Source: Clostridiaceae bacterium
Lineage (GTDB): Bacteria; Bacillota; Clostridia; Oscillospirales; Acutalibacteraceae
Assembly (NCBI GenBank): GCA_904501875.1
Contig: CAJGCQ010000062.1
Coordinates: 1-7,034 of the forward strand
Length of the DNA stretch: 7,034 bases
Direction: 5' to 3'
The notes beneath the pieces were generated by a model, which saw only the letters and a list, made by a program, of their open reading frames with translations, ran no database searches and was not told the DNA's origin. Positions 1-6,151 of this stretch are shown piece after piece. How positions within the stretch are numbered: the stretch's first letter is position 1; each line of letters begins with the position of its first letter. The translations under genes were made by a program, and so were the position numbers.

Positions 1-1065
1 GTAAAGCTCACATTCCCCGAAGAGAAACGGAATTTGATTTATATATACCTCGAATCAATGGAGAATACCTTTCTTTCAAAGGAGCTTGGGGGAGCGCTTA
101 ACTATAATGTAATCCCTGAGCTTTATGATTTGGCGAAGGATAATATTAATTTTTCCGATAATACAGATGTGGGCGGCGGTATGGAAATTGCGGGTGCTAC
201 CTGGACCATCGCAGCAATGACCGCCCAAACTGCGGGAATACCGCTTAAGCTTCCAGTTGACGGAAATTCCTACGGCAAATATTCTCAGTTCTTGCCGGGC
301 GTCACCTCGATTACGGATATTTTGCATAATAACGGGTATTATCAGGCGCTTATGGTGGGCTCGGATGCTTCCTTTGGAGGGCGCTTGAATTATTTTACTC
401 AGCACGGCGCGGATAAAGTTTACGATTACTATACCGCAGTTTCCGACGGAATAATCCCTGAAGATTACCGGGTTTGGTGGGGTATGGAGGATAAGTATTT
501 ATATGAGTATGCCAAACAGGAGCTTACTGAAATTTCTAAGTCGGACAATCCCTTTGCTTTCACAATGCTTACTGTAGATACGCACCATGTAGGCGGTTAT
601 AGGTGTGAGCTTTGCGGGGACGAATACGGCGAAAATTATGAAAATGTTTACTCATGCGCAAGTAAACAGGCGGCTGAATTTGTACAATGGTTAAGCGAGC
701 AGGACTTTTTCGAGAATACCGCAATAGTAATTACGGGCGACCACTGCAGTATGGATGCGGAATATATGTCCCGCAATATTTCTGAGGATTACGAGCGCCA
801 TATCTACAACTGCTTTATTAATTCTGCCGCAGAGCCTGTAAAAGAGAAGGGACGCGTATTTAGCCAGTTTGATATGTTCCCGACCACTCTTGCGGCTATG
901 GGTGTTAAGATTGAAGGCGATAGGCTTGGACTTGGCGTCAACCTGTTTTCGCGGAGCAAAACACTTGCTGAAAAATACGGATTTGAAGTTTTTAATGAGT
1001 ATCTTCAGCAAAAATCAAATATGTACGATTCCGAATTTCTTTACGCAAATAATGTAAAAAAATAA
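1..1065 (+). CDS. Phosphoglycerol transferase, OpgB/LtaS-like sulfatase-fold enzyme (5' truncated by window edge)
   Basis: The reading frame is open from base 1 and ends in TAA at 1063-1065, leaving 354 residues of the catalytic domain. The N-terminal membrane helices usual in this family would lie left of the window. Seen from window residue 1: the entry strand NLIYIYLESMENT with the metal-ligand Glu at about residue 18; the nucleophile region ATWTIAAMTAQTAGIPL with the likely catalytic Thr near residue 69 (codon 205-207); DTHHVGGY near 193-199; and the metal-binding TGDH at about 245-248. The Thr inside TWTIAAM, rather than the LtaS-type context, resembles the OpgB/MdoB branch. Such enzymes act outside the membrane and move phosphoglycerol from phosphatidylglycerol onto glycans or teichoic-type polymers; the acceptor cannot be told here. 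No clear terminator follows, and the efp promoter starts 28 bases after the stop. The internal TTG at 34 is not a credible start because the conserved strand begins before it. Confidence 0.88.
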   Translation, partial: VKLTFPEEKRNLIYIYLESMENTFLSKELGGALNYNVIPELYDLAKDNINFSDNTDVGGGMEIAGATWTIAAMTAQTAGIPLKLPVDGNSYGKYSQFLPGVTSITDILHNNGYYQALMVGSDASFGGRLNYFTQHGADKVYDYYTAVSDGIIPEDYRVWWGMEDKYLYEYAKQELTEISKSDNPFAFTMLTVDTHHVGGYRCELCGDEYGENYENVYSCASKQAAEFVQWLSEQDFFENTAIVITGDHCSMDAEYMSRNISEDYERHIYNCFINSAAEPVKEKGRVFSQFDMFPTTLAAMGVKIEGDRLGLGVNLFSRSKTLAEKYGFEVFNEYLQQKSNMYDSEFLYANNVKK

Positions 1066-1093
1066 AAAACTCGCCCCTGAAGAATACAAAAAC

Positions 1094-1122
1094 TTGACAA
1101 ATCTCCGCTTAAGCCGTATAAT
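1094..1122 (+). promoter_or_regulatory. SigA-type promoter of efp
   Basis: TTGACA at 1094-1099 and TATAAT at 1117-1122 are separated by exactly 17 bases, a full consensus match in both boxes. Transcription would start near 1129, giving a leader of about 30 bases that contains the GGAGGA ribosome site at 1144-1149. This suggests strong constitutive expression of efp and the gene after it. Confidence 0.85.
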
Positions 1123-1158
1123 TTCATTAGATTAAAACCATTCGGAGGATTAAAACTT

Positions 1159-1716
1159 ATGATTAGTGCCGGCGATTTCAGAAACGGAGTAACCTTTGAG
1201 GAGGACGGAAATGTTCTTCAGGTTGTTGAATTTCAGCATGTAAAGCCCGGAAAGGGAGCGGCCTTTGTAAGAACAAAGGTTAAAAATGTTATAACAGGCT
1301 CGGTTGTTGAAAAAAGCTACAACCCCACCGCCAAATTCCCGACCGCTTATGTTGAGAGAAAGGATATGGAGTATTCCTATTCGGACGGCGACCTTTACTA
1401 CTTTATGGATCAGGAAACCTATGAGCTTATTCCGATTAACAGCGATGAATTAAGCGACAACTTCAAGTTTGTTAAGGAAAATATGGTCTGCAAGATTTTG
1501 TCCTACAAGGGCAAGGTTTTCGGTGTTGAACCGCCTACATTCGTAGAGCTTCAGGTTACCCAGACCGACCCCGGCTTTAAGGGCGACACCGCAACAAATG
1601 CTACAAAGCCTGCTACACTTGAAACAGGTGCGGAAATCCGTGTTCCTCTCTTTATTGATGAGGGCGAAATGATCAGAATTGACACCCGCACAGGGGAATA
1701 TATGGAACGCGCTTAA
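1159..1716 (+). CDS. efp: Translation elongation factor P
   Basis: This 185-residue protein has the normal EF-P length. EF-P binds between the ribosomal P and E sites and helps peptide bonds form at proline runs. Three beta-barrel domains can be followed: a KOW-like N-domain (about 1-62) and two OB folds (about 65-127 and 128-185). The tip loop VKPGKGAAFVRTK carries Lys32 within PGKG, the residue modified in EF-Ps that use beta-lysine or 5-aminopentanol; no modification enzyme is encoded in the window. The C-terminal signature, from VPLFIDEGE to DTRTGEYMERA, is intact. ATG at 1159 follows GGAGGA with a 9-base spacer. The gene has its own consensus promoter and lies 14 bases before the next gene, so they are probably co-transcribed. 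Confidence 0.98.
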   Translation: MISAGDFRNGVTFEEDGNVLQVVEFQHVKPGKGAAFVRTKVKNVITGSVVEKSYNPTAKFPTAYVERKDMEYSYSDGDLYYFMDQETYELIPINSDELSDNFKFVKENMVCKILSYKGKVFGVEPPTFVELQVTQTDPGFKGDTATNATKPATLETGAEIRVPLFIDEGEMIRIDTRTGEYMERA

Positions 1717-1730
1717 AGGAGAAATTTAAA

Positions 1731-2168
1731 ATGGATATTTGTGAAAAGATTGCTTATATTAAAGGTCTTGCAGAGGGCTTAAACCTTGACGAAACAACAA
1801 AAGAGGGCAAGATTCTCGCTGCAGTTATCGACCTTTTAGGCGATATCACCGATGAAATCTGCGAAATCGAGGACGGCTGCGACGAGCTTATGGAGCAGAT
1901 TGACGCTGTTGACGAAGACCTTTCTACGGTTGAGGATATAATCTACGGCGAGGACGAGGATGATTGCTGCGATTGCGATGATTGCTGTGATTGTGATGAC
2001 GAGGTTTACGAAATCGAATGCCCTGCCTGCCACGATACTATCTATCTTGATGCTGATATGCTCGAGGAAGAGGGTATGGTTTGCCCGAACTGCGGCACAG
2101 ATTTGGAGTTTGATTTTGACTGCGATTGTGACGATTGTTGCGCCCCGGACGACGCTGACGGAGAATAA
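1731..2168 (+). CDS. CD1247-like acidic protein with zinc ribbon and Cys/Asp clusters
   Basis: A 145-residue, strongly acidic protein of unknown function, translated from AAGGAG (1716-1721), 9 bases before ATG. Residues 1-72 form a helical region beginning EKIAYIKGLAEGLNLDETTKEGK, matching my memory of the CD1247 N-terminal domain often encoded beside efp in Clostridia. Residues 97-121 form a zinc ribbon with CPAC (97-100) and CPNC (118-121). Two further Cys-rich stretches flank it: two copies of DDCCDC at 77-88, and DCDCDDCC at 130-137. In total 17 of 145 residues are Cys. The protein looks cytosolic, with no signal peptide or membrane segment. Location after efp and before a terminator implies the same transcript. 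A role in metal binding or redox sensing is inference from composition. The family assignment is from recognition of the N-terminal pattern, not a search. Confidence 0.8.
   Translation: MDICEKIAYIKGLAEGLNLDETTKEGKILAAVIDLLGDITDEICEIEDGCDELMEQIDAVDEDLSTVEDIIYGEDEDDCCDCDDCCDCDDEVYEIECPACHDTIYLDADMLEEEGMVCPNCGTDLEFDFDCDCDDCCAPDDADGE
1959..1994 (+). repeat. 18-bp in-frame tandem duplication encoding DDCCDC twice
   Basis: Bases 1959-1976 and 1977-1994 are near-identical 18-base units, differing only in Cys codons TGC versus TGT. Each encodes Asp-Asp-Cys-Cys-Asp-Cys. A related Asp-Cys-Asp-Cys-Asp-Asp-Cys-Cys stretch recurs at the end of the same protein. The unit is consistent with local slippage or duplication expanding a metal-binding-like segment. 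Confidence 0.8.
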
Positions 2169-2183
2169 TTTTTAGGAGACTTT

Positions 2184-2222
2184 GCCGTGTTTCGTCCCGG
2201 CCGGGACGGACGCGGCTTTTTT
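2184..2222 (+). terminator. Strong intrinsic terminator after the efp unit
   Basis: A long GC-rich hairpin runs from 2184 to 2216. GCCGTGTT pairs with GACGCGGC (two G-T pairs), then one T bulges out, and the top is the perfect 16-base palindrome 2193-2208 (CGTCCCGGCCGGGACG). It is followed by six T at 2217-2222. It lies 15 bases after the stop of the Cys/Asp-rich gene and 26 bases before the ispD start. Confidence 0.85.
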
Positions 2223-2248
2223 AATTAAATTTTACGGCAGGGAAAAAT

Positions 2249-2986
2249 ATGGCGCTTACTGAATTAAAGCTTGAATATGAAGTGCGGGATACCGAAAAAT
2301 CGGGCATACCTGTAATAATTGCGGCGGCGGGTGCTTCCAGCCGTATGGAGGGGATAAATAAGCAGACCGCTCTCCTTGGCGGTGTGCCCGTCCTTGCGAG
2401 AACGCTTTTAAATTTTGAGCGTTCGGATGTTATTTCCTCGATTATTCTTATTGTACGGCCGGAGGATGTTTTCGCTATGCAAATGATGGCGGAAAAGTAC
2501 GGTATAGATAAGCTTACCGATATTGTCTGCGGCGGTGCTACCAGGCAGGAATCGATTTTAAACGGCTTTGGCCGACTTGACAAAAATGCCGAAGCTGTGC
2601 TTATTCACGATGGAGCCCGTCCCTTTACTGATGCTTCAGTTATCCGTGCGGTTGCAGACGCACTCAAGGAATATTCGGCGGTAACCTGTGCGGTGCCGCT
2701 AAAGGATACGGTTAAGGTAGTGGATAAGGACGGAAAGGTTATAAATACGCCCGACCGCTCTACTCTTGCCGCAGTACAGACTCCGCAGGGAGTGCGGGTT
2801 TCGGACTACCGTACGGCAGTAGAGAAAATCGGAGATGTTTCAAAATTCACCGATGATATGTCGGTTATGGAGGCGGCCGGCTTCTGTGTGTATACCGTAA
2901 AGGGAAGCTACCGCAATATAAAAATCACTACACCCGAGGATTTGCAGCTTGCGGAGTATTTATTAAATGCGGAGGAGGAAAAATGA
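2249..2986 (+). CDS. ispD: 2-C-methyl-D-erythritol 4-phosphate cytidylyltransferase
   Basis: IspD joins CTP and methylerythritol phosphate to form CDP-methylerythritol, the third step of the non-mevalonate isoprenoid pathway in the cytosol. The 245-residue product shows the nucleotide-binding loop IIAAAGASSRMEGINKQ (23-39), with Arg32 and Lys38 in the places of the catalytic Arg and Lys; GGATRQESILNGF; VLIHDGARPF; and AVPLKDTVK. A C-terminal NIKITTPEDLQLAE completes the family pattern. The chosen ATG has only a weak GGGA ribosome site and gives about 16 residues before the first conserved strand, slightly longer than usual. GTG at 2282 is an alternative start but has no better ribosome site. 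The gene overlaps ispF by four bases. No promoter fits between it and the preceding terminator. Confidence 0.96.
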   Translation: MALTELKLEYEVRDTEKSGIPVIIAAAGASSRMEGINKQTALLGGVPVLARTLLNFERSDVISSIILIVRPEDVFAMQMMAEKYGIDKLTDIVCGGATRQESILNGFGRLDKNAEAVLIHDGARPFTDASVIRAVADALKEYSAVTCAVPLKDTVKVVDKDGKVINTPDRSTLAAVQTPQGVRVSDYRTAVEKIGDVSKFTDDMSVMEAAGFCVYTVKGSYRNIKITTPEDLQLAEYLLNAEEEK

Positions 2987-3450
2987 GAATAGGTCACGGC
3001 TATGATGTTCACAAACTGACTGAGGACAGAGCCTTAATATTAGGCGGTGTTAAAATCCCCTTTGAGTTGGGGCTTTTGGGACATTCGGACGCAGATGTTT
3101 TATTGCACGCCGTATGCGATGCGCTTTTGGGAGCGGCGGCCCTTGGGGATATAGGCAAGCACTTTCCCGATAATTCCGAGGAATTCCATAATATCGACAG
3201 CAGAATTCTGCTTAGAAAAACCGTGGAACTTCTTAATGAAAAAGGGTATAATATTGTTAATATAGATGCCACGGTAATCGCCCAAAAGCCAAAGCTTGCC
3301 CCGTTTATTGAAGGTATGCGGGAAAATATTGCGCTTGATTGCAATATTCCGACTGATTGTGTTAATGTAAAGGCGACCACCGAGGAGGGGCTTGGCTTTA
3401 CGGGGGACTTAAGCGGAATTTCTGCCCATGCGGTCTGTCTTATAGAATAA
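2983..3450 (+). CDS. ispF: 2-C-methyl-D-erythritol 2,4-cyclodiphosphate synthase
   Basis: IspF cyclises CDP-methylerythritol 2-phosphate to the 2,4-cyclodiphosphate with release of CMP, two steps after IspD; IspE is not in this window. The 155-residue protein has the usual length. Metal ligands Asp8 and His10 lie in GHGYDVHKL and His42 in GHSDADVLLHAVCDALLGA. ALGDIGKHFPD follows, and KATTEEGLGFTG near the C-terminus is the conserved nucleotide pocket segment. The enzyme works as a homotrimer in the family. ATG overlaps the ispD stop (ATGA), and a GGAGGAGG site at 2971-2978 lies inside the end of ispD, so the two are translationally coupled. Confidence 0.97.
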   Translation: MRIGHGYDVHKLTEDRALILGGVKIPFELGLLGHSDADVLLHAVCDALLGAAALGDIGKHFPDNSEEFHNIDSRILLRKTVELLNEKGYNIVNIDATVIAQKPKLAPFIEGMRENIALDCNIPTDCVNVKATTEEGLGFTGDLSGISAHAVCLIE

Positions 3451-3462
3451 ATTAATTTATCG

Positions 3463-3482
3463 CCTCATATTGTTTAATGAGG
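3463..3482 (+). promoter_or_regulatory. Small hairpin covering the ribosome site of the DUF4830-like gene
   Basis: CCTCAT (3463-3468) pairs with ATGAGG (3477-3482) around an 8-base loop. The GAGG of the right arm is the best Shine-Dalgarno for the ATG at 3492, with a 9-base spacer. There is no T tract, so it is not a terminator. It could lower translation of the next gene relative to ispF; that effect is inference. Confidence 0.4.
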
Positions 3483-3491
3483 TAGAGAAAA

Positions 3492-3920
3492 ATGAAACTT
3501 TTTATTACACTGTCCAAAAAATCGCTTTGCATTATTCTGGCTTCCCTTATAATTTCGCTTATAATTATAGGCCAGCTTTTTACGATTAAGGCAGGCGGAA
3601 TCGACGGCTCAACAAATGCGCTAAGGGTAGAGTATCTGTCAGGGCTTGGCTATAGGGTTGACGAAACGGCGATTTCGGTAAAGGAAATAGTTATTCCTGA
3701 GATTTTTTCGGATGTATACAGCGAATACAACCGTCTTCAGCAAACGGCGGGCTTTGATTTATCCCGTTATAAAGGGGAAAGCGCCTGCGTTTATACTTAC
3801 CGCCTGTCGGACAGCGAGGATACGGTTATAAATTTGATTGTGTCCGATAATAATATTATAGGCGGAGATGTCTCGTCTGTCAGAATAGACGGCGAAATGA
3901 GGGCAATAGAGAGGAAGTAA
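3492..3920 (+). CDS. DUF4830-like membrane-anchored protein
   Basis: A 142-residue protein with a basic N-terminus (KLFITLSKKS), one hydrophobic helix at about 11-31, and a globular domain that would face outside the membrane. No lipobox or clear cleavage site is seen, so it is probably anchored by the helix. The domain pattern, from VEYLSGLGYRVDETAISVKE through VIPEIFSDVYSEYNRLQQ, GFDLSRYKG and YTYRLSD to NNIIGGDVSS, matches my recollection of the DUF4830 family of Clostridia. Its function is unknown. It sits 41 bases after ispF, with its ribosome site in a small hairpin, and one base before the pseudouridine synthase gene. Its stop TAA and the next ATG are nearly joined, so they are translationally coupled. 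Nothing in the sequence ties it to isoprenoid synthesis. Confidence 0.8.
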   Translation: MKLFITLSKKSLCIILASLIISLIIIGQLFTIKAGGIDGSTNALRVEYLSGLGYRVDETAISVKEIVIPEIFSDVYSEYNRLQQTAGFDLSRYKGESACVYTYRLSDSEDTVINLIVSDNNIIGGDVSSVRIDGEMRAIERK

Positions 3921-3921
3921 A

Positions 3922-4641
3922 ATGCCTAATATAAGACTGGATAAGCTTATTGCAACACAGCTTAATATTTCAAGAAAGGAAGCTAAAACGGCTATCCGCA
4001 AAGGTAGGGTGAGCGTAAACGGCGAAGTGGTAAAGAATCCCGAGTTTTCGGCAGAGCCCGAAAAGGATAACCTGGTTTTTGACGGACAGGCCGTTTGTTA
4101 TAAAAAGTATATATACATTGTTATGAATAAGCCTGCGGGCGTGCTTTCCGCTTCGTCTGACAAGTCGAGGGAAACAGTTGTTGACCTTGTTCCCGAAAAT
4201 TTAAGGAGAAAGGGACTTTTTCCTGTGGGCAGGCTTGATAAGGATACCACGGGACTGCTTATAATTACCGACGACGGTGATTTTGCCCATAGGGTTCTGT
4301 CTCCGCAAAAAAACATTTTTAAAACTTACAAAGCCCTGCTTGACGGGGATATCACCAAGGAAACTCTTGATATTTTTTCAAGGGAAATCACCCTTGCGGA
4401 CGGTACGGTTTGCCGCAGGGCATATTTAAAAAAGCTTGATACCAGAACGGCGGAAATTCAAATCTGCGAGGGGAGATACCACCAAATAAAGCGAATGTTA
4501 GGCGTTGCGGGTCTTGGCGTAAACTCACTTGAGCGAAGGGCAATAGGAGAGTATTTTTTGCCTGACTTTTTAAAGGAAGGTGAGTGTATAGAGGTGCCGC
4601 TTAGCGAACTCGGCCCCATTTTTAACCTAAAAACGGTATAA
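3922..4641 (+). CDS. rsuA: RsuA-type rRNA pseudouridine synthase
   Basis: A 239-residue enzyme that isomerises a uridine in rRNA, probably position 516 (E. coli numbering) of 16S rRNA. Residues 1-55 form an S4 RNA-binding domain (IRLDKLIATQLNISRKEAKTAIRKGRVSVNG). The catalytic domain starts at about 63 with IYIVMNKPAGVLSA. GRLDKDTTGLLIITDDG at 103-119 holds the catalytic Asp106, and EGRYHQIKRMLG lies near 190. The DTTGL version and TDDG favour RsuA over the RluB or RluE branches, but the exact target uridine cannot be proved from sequence alone. ATG at 3922 follows GAGGAAG with close spacing, inside the end of the previous gene. The gene ends in tandem stops TAA TGA, and no convincing terminator follows. 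Confidence 0.9.
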   Translation: MPNIRLDKLIATQLNISRKEAKTAIRKGRVSVNGEVVKNPEFSAEPEKDNLVFDGQAVCYKKYIYIVMNKPAGVLSASSDKSRETVVDLVPENLRRKGLFPVGRLDKDTTGLLIITDDGDFAHRVLSPQKNIFKTYKALLDGDITKETLDIFSREITLADGTVCRRAYLKKLDTRTAEIQICEGRYHQIKRMLGVAGLGVNSLERRAIGEYFLPDFLKEGECIEVPLSELGPIFNLKTV

Positions 4642-4710
4642 TGACGCATATTAAACAAAATATCACTTTCATTATTGGATATATTTTGCATAGCAATTTT
4701 AAATGTTATT

Positions 4711-4719
4711 TGTTATAAT
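4711..4719 (+). promoter_or_regulatory. Extended -10 promoter of the MsmX-type ATPase gene
   Basis: TG-T-TATAAT at 4711-4719 is a full extended -10 element. The best -35-like hexamer, TTGCAT at 4686-4691, is 22 bases away and too far, so the extended -10 probably carries recognition. The start would be near 4726, and the AGGAGG at 4744-4749 precedes the ATG at 4758. Confidence 0.65.
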
Positions 4720-4757
4720 AATATAGACAATGCTAATGTTATCAGGAGGCTTAATCA

Positions 4758-5900
4758 ATGGCAAGTTTGTCTTTGCGTAATGTTTACAAAAGGTATCCGG
4801 GCGGCGTTACCGCTGTATCGGATTTTAATCTCGAAATCAAGGATAAGGAATTTATTATTCTTGTAGGACCTTCAGGCTGCGGTAAATCCACAACCTTAAG
4901 AATGGTAGCAGGTCTTGAAGAAATTTCCGACGGCGAAGTCTACATCGGTGACAGACTTGTAAATGATGTTGCTCCGAAGGATCGCGATATTGCGATGGTT
5001 TTCCAGAACTATGCGCTTTATCCGCATATGACTGTTTTTGACAATATGGCTTTCGGTCTTAAGCTTCGCAAAACCTCGAAGGATGAGATTAAGCGCCGTG
5101 TTGAAGAGGCTGCCCGTATTCTTGATATTGCGCATTTATTAGAGCGTAAGCCTAAGGCTTTGTCAGGCGGTCAGCGTCAGCGTGTTGCATTAGGCCGTGC
5201 TATCGTTCGTGAGCCTAAGGTGTTCTTGCTCGACGAACCTCTCTCCAACTTGGATGCTAAGCTCCGTGCACAGATGCGTACCGAGATTTCTAAGCTCCAT
5301 CAGCGTCTTGGCACAACCTTTATCTATGTTACCCACGACCAAACCGAGGCTATGACAATGGGTACCCGTATTGTTGTTATGAAGAGTGGTATTGTTCAGC
5401 AGGTTGATACTCCGAATAACCTTTACCTCCGCCCTTGCAACCTCTTCGTTGCAGGCTTCATTGGCTCTCCCCAGATGAACTTCATCGAGTCTAAGCTCCT
5501 TAAAGAGGGCGATGACTTCTTGGTAGAGTTCGGCTCTGAGGATACCAAGACCCGTGCAGGCGTTAAGTACAAGGTTAAGCTTCCCGCTTCTAAAAATAAG
5601 GATAACTGCCTTGAGGCTTATGTCGGCAAGGAAGTTATAATGGGTATCCGTCCTGAGAATGTACACAACGAGGAAGACCTTATCGCACAGTATAAGGATG
5701 GTCTTATTGAGGCTAATGTTGAGGTTACCGAGCTTATGGGTGCCGAAACCTACCTCTATATGAATTGTGAGGGTCAGTCAATCAACGCACGAGTTAGCCC
5801 GACTAACACTGCACGTCCCGGTGACAAAATCCAAATCGCTTTGGAGACTGCGAAGATTCACCTCTTCGATAAGGACACCGAGGTTACAATCTGCAACTGA
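4758..5900 (+). CDS. msmX: Sugar ABC transporter ATPase, MsmX/UgpC type
   Basis: A 380-residue cytosolic ATPase of the carbohydrate-uptake (CUT1) class. Seen: Walker A GPSGCGKST (37-45), Q-loop Gln83 in VFQNYALYPHMTV, signature LSGGQRQRV (135-143), Walker B with catalytic Glu in VFLLDEPLSNLDA (155-167), and switch His193 in VTHDQTEAM. Residues from about 235 to 380 form the regulatory OB/TOBE domain, including GIRPENV. No permease or binding-protein gene is next to it, and it has its own promoter and terminator. This is typical of MsmX-like ATPases that serve several sugar importers encoded elsewhere. UgpC is the name automated pipelines often use; the substrates cannot be deduced. The codon choice (many CGT, GGT, CTC, TCT) differs from the ispD-rsuA genes and suggests high expression. 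ATG is set by AGGAGG with an 8-base spacer. Confidence 0.92.
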   Translation: MASLSLRNVYKRYPGGVTAVSDFNLEIKDKEFIILVGPSGCGKSTTLRMVAGLEEISDGEVYIGDRLVNDVAPKDRDIAMVFQNYALYPHMTVFDNMAFGLKLRKTSKDEIKRRVEEAARILDIAHLLERKPKALSGGQRQRVALGRAIVREPKVFLLDEPLSNLDAKLRAQMRTEISKLHQRLGTTFIYVTHDQTEAMTMGTRIVVMKSGIVQQVDTPNNLYLRPCNLFVAGFIGSPQMNFIESKLLKEGDDFLVEFGSEDTKTRAGVKYKVKLPASKNKDNCLEAYVGKEVIMGIRPENVHNEEDLIAQYKDGLIEANVEVTELMGAETYLYMNCEGQSINARVSPTNTARPGDKIQIALETAKIHLFDKDTEVTICN

Positions 5901-5905
5901 TAATC

Positions 5906-5936
5906 AAATGACCGCGCTCAATGCGCGGTCATTTTT
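5906..5936 (+). terminator. Intrinsic terminator after the ABC ATPase gene
   Basis: ATGACCGCGC (5908-5917) pairs perfectly with GCGCGGTCAT (5923-5932) around a TCAAT loop, flanked by two further A-T pairs and running into T5932-5936. It begins 5 bases after the TGA stop, with an extra TAA between. Confidence 0.92.
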
Positions 5937-5968
5937 AGATGTTAGAGATTAGAAGTTATAAATTAGGT
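5934..5968 (+). repeat. Five imperfect heptamer tandem repeats (NTTAGAN)
   Basis: Five consecutive 7-base units read TTTAGAT, GTTAGAG, ATTAGAA, GTTATAA and ATTAGGT, a clear 7-base period directly after the terminator. No coding role is apparent. The rest of the spacer to the rpsT promoter (5969-6051) holds a weak imperfect hairpin (AGGGG 5990-5994 with CCCCT 6009-6013) and an AT-rich tract, and nothing else I can name. Confidence 0.6.
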
Positions 5969-6051
5969 GAGAGCAAAATAAACTTGCGTAGGGGAGAAGC
6001 CTCTGCAGCCCCTTTAAATCACAGATAAAATATAATTTTTTAAAAAAAGTG

Positions 6052-6080
6052 TTGCATTTTCGGACAGTTTGTGGTATCAT
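6052..6080 (+). promoter_or_regulatory. Upstream rpsT promoter (P1)
   Basis: TTGCAT at 6052-6057 and TATCAT at 6075-6080 have a 17-base spacer, and TGG precedes the -10 as an extended element. An AT-rich block at 6028-6047 just upstream could act as an UP element. Transcription from here would start near 6087 and include the whole structured leader. Confidence 0.7.
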
Positions 6081-6083
6081 ATT

Positions 6084-6112
6084 TTGTACTGTGAGTTAAG
6101 TCTCGGTATAAT
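6084..6112 (+). promoter_or_regulatory. Downstream rpsT promoter (P2)
   Basis: TTGTAC at 6084-6089 and a perfect TATAAT at 6107-6112 are 17 bases apart. The -10 lies within the dyad GTATAA-TGCG-TTATAC (6106-6121). A start near 6119 would give a short leader without the first hairpin. Whether one or both promoters are used cannot be told. Confidence 0.55.
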
Positions 6113-6148
6113 GCGTTATACTTGGGACGCCAAATGTTAGGAGGTGTC
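6101..6148 (+). promoter_or_regulatory. Structured rpsT leader with Shine-Dalgarno hairpin
   Basis: Hairpin A: TCTC (6101-6104) and GTATAA (6106-6111) pair with TTATAC (6116-6121) and GGGA (6124-6127), with a small internal loop. Hairpin B: GACGCC (6126-6131) pairs with GGTGTC (6143-6148), with one G-T pair. This buries the GGTG of the AGGAGGTG ribosome site (6139-6146). A and B share bases 6126-6127, so they partly compete. A regulatory role, for example feedback by S20, is inference. Confidence 0.45.
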
Positions 6149-6151
6149 ACA

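Noticed and set aside
1959..1994. CRISPR or other mobile repeat
   Set aside because: Only two 18-base units in frame inside a gene with no spacers; it is a coding duplication.
2187..2228. A 13-codon GTG-start frame preceded by AGGAG at 2174-2178
   Set aside because: It lies entirely on the terminator hairpin; the product (MFRPGRDGRGFFN) is dictated by the palindrome, and there is no other sign of coding.
2221..2583. Minus-strand frame of 120 codons over the start of ispD
   Set aside because: Shadow of ispD with no promoter, ribosome site or recognisable motif; similar antisense frames at 3009-3380, 76-405 and 691-1011 were dropped for the same reason.
4638..4675. Nested AT-rich inverted repeats (ATAATGA with TCATTAT, ATATT with AATAT) after rsuA
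   Set aside because: Only A-T pairs hold most of the stem, with large internal loops and no T tract, so it is too weak to call a terminator; AT-rich spacers give such pairs by chance.
5190..5666. Long minus-strand frame of 158 codons
   Set aside because: It is antisense to the clear MsmX-type ATPase gene, has no ribosome site, and arises from that gene's codon bias.
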